Notes: generated by a model not told the origin, from the sequence alone. 8,235 nucleotides of DNA from Thermoplasmata archaeon (GCA_029858465.1 JAOUEZ010000051.1:1-8235), one strand, 5' to 3'; positions 1-5,627 are shown, numbered from the stretch's first letter. Translations and numbers: made by a program.

Positions 1-610
1 TCAGCATCACGGGGGCGTCCTTTTTGCCGAAGAACCCGAGGTATGCCTCCGGTAGCTCAAGCGTCCCATTTTTAATCAGTGTCGACTTCTTCTCCATCTT
101 CCTCAGTGCCCTAGTGGTCACCCTCATATTCCCCGCCGCGGACCCTTTGGTATATCTTTCCGCGAGATTGGATGGTTCCGTCTTCATTGAGTCGATCAGA
201 GATATCAATGGGTCGTCCGCATCCTTCGCTTCCTTGAAATCCCTCTCAAGATTCTTCCTGTCCCCGTAGAACGAGAGGTCGACGAGCATAATCCAGTTCA
301 TCGAAATAGAAGGCATGAATGCGATGCTCTCAGAGTTCAAGATATCGATATTTCGCGCTCTCAGGAACTTTGCGCACTGCGCAAGAGATCCGGGAATATC
401 CTTAATCTGAAAAGTAATGTAGCACAATTCTCTGTAGTTTTCAGGACCGAAGGGAGAAACGACGACCTCGTATGACCCCTTGTCGTTGCTCTCGTATTTG
501 AACATGGTCGTGAAAACTTCGCTGTCGTCTAATATCCCGAGGAGATCGGCTATGCTCTCTCCTATCTTGATCTTCCCATTATGCATCATCTTGAAGTCCC
601 ATAGCTTCAA
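1..610 (-). CDS. ACT-like domain protein, 3' end cut by window edge
   Basis: Open minus-strand frame that runs off the left edge; 203 codons are visible. I do not recognise a named family. Residues about 62-115 look like an ACT domain: a strand, then IKDIPGSLAQCAKFL (residues 69-83), matching the D-x-P-G-x-L loop and first helix of ACT domains, then strands around NIDILNSES and MNWIMLVDLSF. ACT domains usually bind small ligands such as amino acids and regulate enzymes or transcription. The end of the visible part (STLIKNGTLELPEAYLGFF, residues 176-194) faintly resembles an AbrB-like swapped-hairpin start, but this is weak. The start is uncertain: TTG at 610 gives MKLWDFKMM and has a GGGGG run 10 bases upstream plus GTGAT nearer; ATG at 589 has no ribosome site. 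The in-frame TAG upstream is near 674. It lies 67 bases after the zinc-ribbon gene on the same strand, so co-transcription is possible. It could be a ligand-responsive regulator; that is inference. Confidence 0.7.
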   Translation of the reverse strand, partial: MKLWDFKMMHNGKIKIGESIADLLGILDDSEVFTTMFKYESNDKGSYEVVVSPFGPENYRELCYITFQIKDIPGSLAQCAKFLRARNIDILNSESIAFMPSISMNWIMLVDLSFYGDRKNLERDFKEAKDADDPLISLIDSMKTEPSNLAERYTKGSAAGNMRVTTRALRKMEKKSTLIKNGTLELPEAYLGFFGKKDAPVML

Positions 611-615
611 GCTAT
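601..615. repeat. Perfect 15-base palindrome over the TTG start
   Basis: On the minus strand the bases read ATAGCTT-G-AAGCTAT, 7-base arms around one central base. As DNA this is operator-sized. As RNA it could form a 5-bp stem (AUAGC/GCUAU) with the loop UUGAA, which would place the candidate UUG start codon (610-608) in the loop. If the start is ATG 589 instead, the palindrome lies just upstream of the gene. The symmetry is seen; the function is inferred. Confidence 0.4.
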
Positions 616-677
616 CACAGCCCCCGATTCTGTCGTAAGGTAATACATCTATTAGAGCTTTCGATTGTGTTGCCTAC

Positions 678-1085
678 TCAATCCTTCAGAGAGAAAATGT
701 ATCTCGTAGGCCTGCGAGCCTTCAGACCGGTCCAGTAACCGCATTTCGAGCACCTGTACCCTAGGTCGACCGAGCCGCCGTAGACTGTCAAATTCTTGAT
801 ATGTTTCATCCGCTTCGAGCAGACCGGACATTTGTTGGAGGAGGTTCTTGTCAGCGTATCCCTGGCATTTATGCTCAATTTTGCCAGTCCTCTGTCGATT
901 GCCAGCATTCTGACCCTCTCCTCGGCGACCGTATAATCGGGATCCATCGTCTTCAACTCCGTCCTGACGAGCTCCGCGAGCTTCCTTTGCGAATTCACAA
1001 CGCCTCTTCTAGCCAATGCCCTCTTAATCGCATCGGCTATCTCCTCGTCAGACGGAATTTTGTAGCCCATCGGGTGGGAAATCAT
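678..1085 (-). CDS. HTH-like plus zinc-ribbon protein, unnamed family
   Basis: A 135-residue basic protein. The N-terminal half (about 12-65) is predicted helical, with the pattern of a small helix-turn-helix or winged-helix domain: EEIADAIKRALARRG, then SQRKLAELVRTEL, then TVAEERVRMLAIDRG. The C-terminal half carries two cysteine knuckles, CPVC at 86-89 and CSKC at 112-115, which would bind one zinc as a zinc ribbon; it ends in a basic tail (KARRPTRY). This architecture suits an archaeal nucleic-acid-binding protein (transcription factor or RNA-associated), but I cannot assign a specific family. Start: ATG 1085 fits a leaderless transcript, because a BRE/TATA-like element lies about 27 bases upstream and no Shine-Dalgarno is seen. 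An internal ATG at residue 6 is an alternative. It is divergent from the COG2403 gene and shares its intergenic region. The ACT-like gene follows 67 bases downstream. Confidence 0.75.
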   Translation of the reverse strand: MISHPMGYKIPSDEEIADAIKRALARRGVVNSQRKLAELVRTELKTMDPDYTVAEERVRMLAIDRGLAKLSINARDTLTRTSSNKCPVCSKRMKHIKNLTVYGGSVDLGYRCSKCGYWTGLKARRPTRYIFSLKD

Positions 1086-1108
1086 CTTCGGAGTAATATT
1101 ATCTTGTT

Positions 1109-1120
1109 TATCTTAATTTC
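1109..1120 (-). promoter_or_regulatory. BRE/TATA-like promoter of the zinc-ribbon gene
   Basis: Read on the minus strand the element is GAAATTAAGATA: a purine-rich BRE-like GAAA followed by ATTAAGATA. Its TATA centre (about 1113) is roughly 27 bases from ATG 1085, which predicts a start of transcription at or within a few bases of the ATG, a leaderless message. Judged by eye only. Confidence 0.4.
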
Positions 1121-1124
1121 AAAG

Positions 1125-1154
1125 CCCATTAGACCGTAATTGACGGTCTATGGG
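1125..1154. repeat. Inverted repeat between divergent promoters, probable operator
   Basis: Left arm CCCATTAGACCGT (1125-1137), spacer AATTG, right arm ACGGTCTATGGG (1143-1154). The inner 8 bases (TAGACCGT/ACGGTCTA) pair perfectly; the outer CCCA(T)/TGGG part pairs with a single extra T in the left arm. It lies between the minus-strand TATA of the zinc-ribbon gene (1109-1117) and the plus-strand TATA of the COG2403 gene (about 1168-1176), where one bound dimer could affect both promoters. It lies before any coding start on either side. A hairpin in a leader is unlikely because both predicted transcripts begin outside it. Confidence 0.55.
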
Positions 1155-1160
1155 TCAGTT

Positions 1161-1176
1161 GGAAATCAATAATTAC
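1161..1176 (+). promoter_or_regulatory. BRE/TATA-like promoter of the COG2403 gene
   Basis: GGAAATC followed by AATAATTA resembles a BRE plus TATA box. The centre near 1171 predicts transcription starting near 1197, leaving a leader of about 26 bases that contains the Shine-Dalgarno at 1210. Judged by eye only. Confidence 0.4.
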
Positions 1177-1209
1177 AATGGCCGTTAATTACCCGTGTCA
1201 ATAGGCGTT

Positions 1210-1215
1210 GGAGGG
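1210..1215 (+). promoter_or_regulatory. Shine-Dalgarno GGAGGG that decides the start
   Basis: GGAGGG matches the archaeal anti-Shine-Dalgarno (CACCUCC) and ends 7 bases before ATG 1223. The same frame is open back to a TTG at 1208, but that TTG overlaps the ribosome site itself, so 1223 is the better start. Confidence 0.75.
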
Positions 1216-1222
1216 CACTTCT

Positions 1223-2530
1223 ATGGTGAAGAAAGTCATAATCATGGGAGCCGCTGGAAGGGATTTCCACAATTTCAATGTGTATTTCCGGGACAACAGG
1301 CTCTACGATGTCGTCGCCTTCACAGCGACTCAGATACCGAACATAGAGGGAAGAAAATACCCGCGCTCATTGGCAGGAAAAGCGTATCCAAAAGGCATAC
1401 CGATTCATCCCGAATCAGAACTGCCCGACCTCATTGAGAAATTCGGCGTCGAGCAGGTCATTTTTTCATATAGCGACATTTCGCACGAGGATCTGATGCA
1501 CAAAGCATCAATAGTGCTCGCCACCGGCGCGGATTTCAGGCTAATGGGCGGCAATCAGACAATGCTGAAGGCCAAGGTGCCGGTCCTTGCAATATGTGCG
1601 GTAAGAACCGGATGCGGCAAGAGCCAGACGACCAGAAAGGCCGCCAAGATATTGAAGGATAAAGGGAAGAGGGTCGTCGTCGTCCGCCATCCGATGCCTT
1701 ATGGAGATCTGAAGAAACAAATTGTGCAGAGATATGCCACTTTCGAAGATCTCGACAAGTATGAATGCACGATTGAGGAGAGGGAGGAATACGAGCCTCA
1801 CATTGAAAAGGGGATCATCGTCTATGCGGGCGTCGATTATGAGAAGATCCTCCGTCAGGCAGAGAAGGAGGCAGACATCATTATATGGGACGGGGGCAAC
1901 AACGATACTCCGTTCTACAGACCTGATTTGCATATCACGATAGTCGATCCGCATCGCCCGAAGCACGGAATGACATATCATCCAGGCGAGACGAACCTCA
2001 GATTGGCAGATGTTATCATTATCAACAAGATGGATACGGCGAACCGGGAGGAGATACTCCAGGCGAAGGAGACGAATGCGCTAATCAACCCGAATGCGAA
2101 GGTGATCGAGGCGGCCTCCCCGATAAAAGTCAAAAGGCCGAGCTTGATACGCGGCAAAAGGGTGGTCGTGATTGAGGATGGGCCCACGGTGACTCATGGT
2201 GGCCTTTCGTTTGGCGCTGGTCTCATCGCAGCACAGGATCATGGTGCCAAAGAGATAGTCGATCCTAGGCCGTATGCGGTCGGATCGATCAAGGAGACGT
2301 TTCAGAAATACCCCCATCTCACGAACGTCCTTCCTGCGATGGGATACGGAAAGACGCAGATCAAGGAGCTCGAGAGGACGATTGACGCGATCGATTGCGA
2401 TGCTGTCGTCTCGGGCACACCGATCGACCTAAACCGGGTGCTTAAGGCAAATAAGCCAATCATAAGGACTCGATACGAGCTCGAGGAGATCGGCAGACCG
2501 AATCTGGAAGATGTTTTAGCAAACTTATGA
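1223..2530 (+). CDS. COG2403 P-loop NTPase, cyclic 2,3-diphosphoglycerate synthase-like
   Basis: A 435-residue soluble protein. It opens with KKVIIMGAAGRDFHNFNVYFR, a Rossmann-like start typical of the archaeal COG2403 'predicted GTPase' family. A P-loop follows at residues 126-134 (AVRTGCGKS), lacking the first glycine of the classic GxxxxGK[ST]. Next come an acidic strand IIIWDGGNND (about 219-228), the Walker B or switch region, and an NKMD motif (268-271) like the guanine-specificity NKxD of GTPases. The family is, as I recall, related to cyclic 2,3-diphosphoglycerate synthase of methanogens, which closes 2,3-bisphosphoglycerate to its cyclic form with ATP; many homologues carry that name without biochemical proof. 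The length is close to the family norm (about 430-460). An NKxD motif beside an ATP-dependent name leaves nucleotide choice open. The gene appears monocistronic, with its own promoter, a strong ribosome site and a hairpin straight after the stop. Family assignment is firm; the exact reaction is not. Confidence 0.85.
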   Translation: MVKKVIIMGAAGRDFHNFNVYFRDNRLYDVVAFTATQIPNIEGRKYPRSLAGKAYPKGIPIHPESELPDLIEKFGVEQVIFSYSDISHEDLMHKASIVLATGADFRLMGGNQTMLKAKVPVLAICAVRTGCGKSQTTRKAAKILKDKGKRVVVVRHPMPYGDLKKQIVQRYATFEDLDKYECTIEEREEYEPHIEKGIIVYAGVDYEKILRQAEKEADIIIWDGGNNDTPFYRPDLHITIVDPHRPKHGMTYHPGETNLRLADVIIINKMDTANREEILQAKETNALINPNAKVIEAASPIKVKRPSLIRGKRVVVIEDGPTVTHGGLSFGAGLIAAQDHGAKEIVDPRPYAVGSIKETFQKYPHLTNVLPAMGYGKTQIKELERTIDAIDCDAVVSGTPIDLNRVLKANKPIIRTRYELEEIGRPNLEDVLANL

Positions 2531-2532
2531 TA

Positions 2533-2554
2533 AGGAGGATCAAATGGTCCTCCT
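2533..2554 (+). terminator. Hairpin straight after the COG2403 stop codon
   Basis: AGGAGGA (2533-2539) pairs perfectly with TCCTCCT (2548-2554) across an 8-base loop, starting two bases after the TGA. No T-run follows directly, so it is not a classic intrinsic terminator; it may mark or protect the 3' end. The left arm is a near-perfect Shine-Dalgarno five bases before an ATG (2544), which the stem would sequester. Confidence 0.35.
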
Positions 2555-2556
2555 CC

Positions 2557-2569
2557 GAAGAGTTTATCC
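2557..2569 (+). promoter_or_regulatory. Possible BRE/TATA of tRNA-Leu
   Basis: CGAAGAGTTTATC has a purine-rich BRE-like half followed by GTTTATC. The centre near 2565 predicts transcription from about 2591, giving an 11-base tRNA leader. The match is weak. Confidence 0.3.
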
Positions 2570-2580
2570 AATCAGTGCCA

Positions 2581-2594
2581 ATTATCGAGATAAT
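2581..2594. repeat. Short inverted repeat at the expected tRNA transcription start
   Basis: ATTATC-GA-GATAAT, 6-base arms with a 2-base spacer. It is nested in a looser pair CAATTAT (2579-2585) / ATAATTG (2596-2602). The region is AT-rich, so chance is a real explanation. Confidence 0.3.
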
Positions 2595-2601
2595 CATAAT
2601 T

Positions 2602-2686
2602 GCGGGAGTGGCTGAGCTGGACCAAAAGCGCGGGACTTAAGATCCCGTCTCGTAGGAGTGCGTCGGTTCAAATCCGACCTCCCGCA
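2602..2686 (+). tRNA. tRNA-Leu, anticodon UAA
   Basis: An 85-base cloverleaf. The acceptor stem GCGGGAG (2602-2608) pairs with CTCCCGC (2679-2685), with discriminator A at 2686. The D-stem is GCT/AGC (2611-2613/2627-2629). The anticodon stem CGGGA/TCCCG (2631-2635/2643-2647) holds loop CTTAAGA, with anticodon TAA at 2638-2640. A long class II variable arm (2648-2661) has a CTC/GAG stem. The T-arm is GTCGG-TTCAAAT-CCGAC (2662-2678). The long variable arm and discriminator A are leucine features. It reads UUA, and UUG by wobble. CCA is not encoded and would be added after transcription, and no intron is present. Position 10 is G, the target of the methyltransferase encoded at the right edge. 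Confidence 0.96.
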
Positions 2687-2699
2687 CTATCATTAAATC

Positions 2700-2730
2700 A
2701 ACTCTTTTCAAAGGGAAAAATCGGAAAGAG
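2700..2730. terminator. Convergent termination region between tRNA-Leu and glyA
   Basis: On the plus strand, CTCTTTTC begins at 2702, about 16 bases after the tRNA, a short T-run of the kind that ends archaeal transcripts. On the minus strand, GATTTTTCCCTTTG (around 2722-2709) lies beyond the glyA stop. CTCTTT (2702-2707) and AAAGAG (2725-2730) form a weak inverted repeat with a 17-base gap. Confidence 0.35.
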
Positions 2731-2750
2731 AAGCATACTCATCATGTCTA

Positions 2751-3962
2751 TCAAAATGTGTACTCGATGCCAAATCGATTTCGAAGTCCCTTCACCTTCT
2801 TGAGAACATTATTTCCGTCACAGGCTTCAATGAACAGGTCCGCGAGCTCTGGTAGATCTTTTTCCTTCATGCCTAGTCTGGTTATTTCCGCCAATCCAAT
2901 TCGGCCAACGGAGTCTATTATTAGGTCAGATTTCTCTAATTTTATCGAGAGGTCGTTCACAGATAGATGATATTTCTTCCTTACAATCTTCCTGTCAATC
3001 AATAGTTGATGCGACCTCGTGAACCCAAGATCCTCATACATTATTGGAAATCCTCTTCCTACAAGCTCCTTTCCGAATCTTCTTGCATTCTTCACAACTT
3101 GTCTTGCATAGTCTTTTCCAAATCTCTTCATCTCCATGAGGGTCTGCCCAAGCGCGGCTATTCTGTTCCAGTGGGCATTGTCCATGATTCTCCAAGTCAG
3201 ATTTTTTCTCAATGATGAGTCGAGATCATCGGAGTCATATACGATCAATCCTCCCTGAGGGCCGAAAAAGCTCTTATGGGTCGATCCGTAGAGAACCTCT
3301 GCCCCTTCCGAAAGAGGCTTCTGGAACTCGCCACCTGCGATGAGCCCCAGAACATGCGATCCATCATATACCAAAGACGCTCCGACATCTTCGCACGCGC
3401 CACGAATCGCCTCGATGTCATACGGGAAAAGGATGAACGATGCTCCGAGAATCACTAAGCTCGGTTTCTTTTTCCTTATCATTTTTGTCGCTTCATCATA
3501 TTTCAAATTATGACTTCTACTGTCGAATGGCAGTCCTGTCGATCTCAGACTGAAAATATCAGGTATGTAGCCTTCTTCATATCCGTCATAGCCGCCGTTC
3601 TCGACAGGTACTGAGCAAATAAGATCTCCCTTTCTGCTCATGGATAGGATTACAATCATGGCTGCGACATGCCCGCTCAATGGCTGAACGATCGCATGCC
3701 TGCCTCGGAAGACTTCACATGCGAGTTTCTCAGCTGCTTCCTCTATCTCTGTCGTGATTCTGGTTCCCCTATACGAATTCTCAAGGAAATCGCCGCTCCA
3801 CATAGCGTTCACTGGAAGTGTATACCGGTGACCGAAATCAGACGAAAGTAGAGAACGCACTTGATTGCTGGTGATATTCTCCGAAGGAAGGAGATTGATG
3901 GCTTCCTGCAATCGCCACTTCTCCTGCTTCTTAGCGCTCTTGATGAAATAATCATGATTCAT
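2751..3962 (-). CDS. glyA: Serine hydroxymethyltransferase, divergent Thermoplasma-like type
   Basis: A 403-residue fold-type I PLP enzyme expected to interconvert serine and glycine with a (modified) folate one-carbon carrier in the cytosol. Family features: LLPSENITS (24-32), the SHMT SEN motif; PLSG (94-97) of the cofactor phosphate loop; DGSHVLGLIAGGEF (200-213), matching the D-x-x-H-x-x-G-L-I-A motif with D200 contacting the PLP pyridine; GSTHKSFFGPQGG (226-238), with K230 the Schiff-base lysine; and TRLGMKEKD (361-369), probably holding the carboxylate-binding arginine. It departs from canonical SHMT: the usual GGHLTHG, whose histidine stacks on PLP, is replaced by GGYDGYEEG (123-131), and the usual AEGYPGKRYYGG stretch is replaced by a different sequence around residues 45-67. 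At 403 residues it is slightly short. The start ATG has GGAG eight bases upstream. It has its own promoter downstream of the lipid genes. A threonine-aldolase-like activity is an alternative. Confidence 0.88.
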   Translation of the reverse strand: MNHDYFIKSAKKQEKWRLQEAINLLPSENITSNQVRSLLSSDFGHRYTLPVNAMWSGDFLENSYRGTRITTEIEEAAEKLACEVFRGRHAIVQPLSGHVAAMIVILSMSRKGDLICSVPVENGGYDGYEEGYIPDIFSLRSTGLPFDSRSHNLKYDEATKMIRKKKPSLVILGASFILFPYDIEAIRGACEDVGASLVYDGSHVLGLIAGGEFQKPLSEGAEVLYGSTHKSFFGPQGGLIVYDSDDLDSSLRKNLTWRIMDNAHWNRIAALGQTLMEMKRFGKDYARQVVKNARRFGKELVGRGFPIMYEDLGFTRSHQLLIDRKIVRKKYHLSVNDLSIKLEKSDLIIDSVGRIGLAEITRLGMKEKDLPELADLFIEACDGNNVLKKVKGLRNRFGIEYTF

Positions 3963-3990
3963 TTCGGGTGCTCCAAAGCTGATTCTGATA

Positions 3991-4006
3991 CGAGATGAGT
4001 ATCTCG
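3991..4006. repeat. Inverted repeat next to the glyA TATA, possible operator
   Basis: CGAGAT-GAGT-ATCTCG on the plus strand: perfect 6-base arms with a 4-base spacer. It abuts the TATA-like element (4008-4016) and lies between it and the predicted transcription start, the classic position for an archaeal repressor site. The symmetry is seen; the role is inferred. Confidence 0.4.
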
Positions 4007-4017
4007 ATATAATAAAT
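4007..4017 (-). promoter_or_regulatory. TATA-like promoter of glyA
   Basis: On the minus strand, ATTTATTATAT lies in the 76-base gap between the GGGP synthase stop and the glyA start. The centre near 4012 predicts a transcript start near 3986, giving a leader of about 24 bases that contains the GGAG ribosome site. This argues that glyA is not merely the third gene of the lipid operon. Confidence 0.5.
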
Positions 4018-4038
4018 CAAATAAAGAATTTCTTGTGT

Positions 4039-4773
4039 TCAAAGCATCCCGCTCAGGATTTCCTTCAGACGATCTTCGAAATTATCTTCTTCTACTAAAG
4101 TGCCTGTGACGAGGACATCCGCACCGGAACTCACAAGGGATCTTGCCGTTTTGCCGTCTCTTATTCCTCCCCCAACGATAATCGGAATCGTAACTTCCTT
4201 TCTTATCGCTTTCACGACGGATGTTGAGACCGGCTTATCCGCGCCGCTTCCCGCCTCGAGATAGATCAATCTCATTCCCAGGAACTCGGCGGCGATGGCA
4301 TATGACACGGCCGTCTTTGCATCATCCCTCTTGATGAGCATCGCCTCACCGACCTCGCCCACTTTCATTCCTGGTTCGAAGACCAGATATCCCATTGCGA
4401 TCGGCTCTATCCCGAGCTTTTTTATTAGAACTGCGCCCGCGACTTGCTCACCTATCACATTGTTTACATTTTTTGAATTCAAGTAGCTCATGAAGTAGAT
4501 GGCGTCAACGGATGGGCTGAGCACCCTTGCCGCTGTCGGAAAATGGATTATCGGTTTGCCTGGAGCATTTTGCCTTATTTCCCTTATGGTTTCTTCGAGA
4601 TTGTCTCTGTTCACTCCGGTAGAGCCGCCGACCATGAATGCATCAGTTCCAACCCTCCCCGCAATCTCCGCGATTTTGCCCGCCTTTTGTGTGCTCTGGT
4701 TGGCAGGATCGATTAGAGTCATGTGCATTTTTCTCTGTCGAAGCGTCTGTATGATATTATCAAGCACTCTCAT
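4039..4773 (-). CDS. Geranylgeranylglyceryl phosphate synthase
   Basis: A 244-residue TIM-barrel prenyltransferase of the GGGPS/PcrB family. It joins sn-glycerol-1-phosphate to geranylgeranyl diphosphate to make GGGP, the first committed step of archaeal ether lipids. Signatures in order: HMTLIDP (17-23), where D22 is expected to bind Mg2+; GGSTGV (49-54); YLEAGSGAD (171-179), the acidic and glycine-rich substrate site; IVGGGIRDGKTA (199-210) and GTLVE (224-228), the phosphate-binding loops at the end of the barrel. The usual LIDPDK is LIDPANQ here. The length fits the family. The start ATG overlaps the stop of the DGGGP synthase gene by ATGA, so translation is probably coupled and the two proteins, which act one after the other, are co-expressed. 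The bacterial PcrB activity (heptaprenylglyceryl phosphate) is an alternative within the family, but the neighbour and archaeal context favour GGGP. Confidence 0.95.
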   Translation of the reverse strand: MRVLDNIIQTLRQRKMHMTLIDPANQSTQKAGKIAEIAGRVGTDAFMVGGSTGVNRDNLEETIREIRQNAPGKPIIHFPTAARVLSPSVDAIYFMSYLNSKNVNNVIGEQVAGAVLIKKLGIEPIAMGYLVFEPGMKVGEVGEAMLIKRDDAKTAVSYAIAAEFLGMRLIYLEAGSGADKPVSTSVVKAIRKEVTIPIIVGGGIRDGKTARSLVSSGADVLVTGTLVEEDNFEDRLKEILSGML

Positions 4774-5606
4774 ATCTGAACCCCGACCGCGAATGCAATG
4801 AGAGCCACAATCATGGCAACTTTAAAGATTTTCTGTCCCTTCCTTGGATTCTTCAGCTGAATCCAAGCGCCGTAAATGAACAGGGCGTCCGCGATGAGGA
4901 CAACAAGGATGTAGAAAGTGGTCAACTGGCCTTCGATATACGGTAGCGGTGAGAGACCAACAGCAATCGCTGTCGGGACCATTGCCACATATCCCGCTTT
5001 TCTCTCGCCGAGGATCATCGGCAGAGTTCGTCTGCCTACATCACCCTTGACATCCTCAATGTCTTTGATTATCTCTCTCCCAAGGGTCGCCAATGCGGAG
5101 AGGGACGCAAGGATCAGAGTAACGTCCCATTTTCCGACGATCGAGCCAGCGAACTCAAACAGCCCGAAAACGAGCAAAGCTATGAGGATGTTTCCGACGA
5201 ATCCACGGTCCTTGAGCCTCAGTTCGTAGACGAACATCGCGACGATTGCGAGTACGATAATTAAAAGAGATATCAAGTTCAGGAATACGCCCAGGATGAT
5301 GCATATCACGAACATGATTATTGATGAGTATAGCGCAGTTTTTTTCGACAGAGACCCCCTGACCAGAGGTCTGTTCGGATGAGCTATTTTATCCGTCTCG
5401 ACGTCGAAATAATCGTTAATCGAGTTTCCTGCGCCGACAAAGAATATGACTACAATCGCTCCGAGAATCATCTCATCGATGAAATTCTCGATCTCCGAGA
5501 GGCCGATTGCCACCGCCACTCCAAGCAGCATGCCGAGTATAGCTATCAACCCGTTCCAGAGGCGCAGCAGTTTCATGTACTCGGCGAATGGATTATTGTC
5601 GCTCAT
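4770..5606 (-). CDS. Digeranylgeranylglyceryl phosphate synthase (UbiA family)
   Basis: A 278-residue polytopic membrane prenyltransferase that adds the second geranylgeranyl chain to GGGP, giving DGGGP. Numbering below counts from an upstream in-frame TTG at 5627, seven codons before the chosen ATG. The first aspartate-rich motif is GNSINDYFDVETDKIAHPNRPL (residues about 67-88; key residues N71, D72, D75, D79); the second is KDIEDVKGD (188-196). Both bind Mg2+-diphosphate. About eight or nine hydrophobic segments are visible, near 26-43, 51-68, 98-115, 117-134, 144-161, 168-182, 211-228, 236-256 and 267-283. The RPL after motif one is typical of UbiA proteins. ATG 5606 is preferred over TTG 5627 because the TATA box would place transcript initiation within a few bases of 5606, a leaderless start. 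First gene of the lipid operon, overlapping the GGGP synthase by four bases. Other UbiA activities (quinone, heme) are less likely given this partner. Confidence 0.93.
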   Translation of the reverse strand: MSDNNPFAEYMKLLRLWNGLIAILGMLLGVAVAIGLSEIENFIDEMILGAIVVIFFVGAGNSINDYFDVETDKIAHPNRPLVRGSLSKKTALYSSIIMFVICIILGVFLNLISLLIIVLAIVAMFVYELRLKDRGFVGNILIALLVFGLFEFAGSIVGKWDVTLILASLSALATLGREIIKDIEDVKGDVGRRTLPMILGERKAGYVAMVPTAIAVGLSPLPYIEGQLTTFYILVVLIADALFIYGAWIQLKNPRKGQKIFKVAMIVALIAFAVGVQI

Positions 5607-5627
5607 CTTCTTCGGCTGAGGAGTCAA

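Noticed and set aside
24..269. Plus-strand open frame at the left end
   Set aside because: The minus strand here carries a continuous frame with an ACT-like domain running off the edge; the plus frame is its shadow.
801..1139. Plus-strand open frame of 112 codons opposite the zinc-ribbon gene
   Set aside because: It is antisense to a gene with clear cysteine knuckles and a promoter, has no ribosome site, and its product has no recognisable pattern.
1208..1222. TTG 1208 as start of the COG2403 gene
   Set aside because: The TTG overlaps the GGAGGG ribosome site that serves ATG 1223, and homologues as I know them start near the KKVIIMGAAG segment.
2600..2803. Plus-strand open frame across tRNA-Leu
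   Set aside because: It lies over a complete tRNA cloverleaf and the 3' end of glyA; no ribosome site.
5607..5627. TTG 5627 as start of the DGGGP synthase
   Set aside because: It lies immediately next to the TATA box, upstream of the predicted transcript start, so it would not be in the message.
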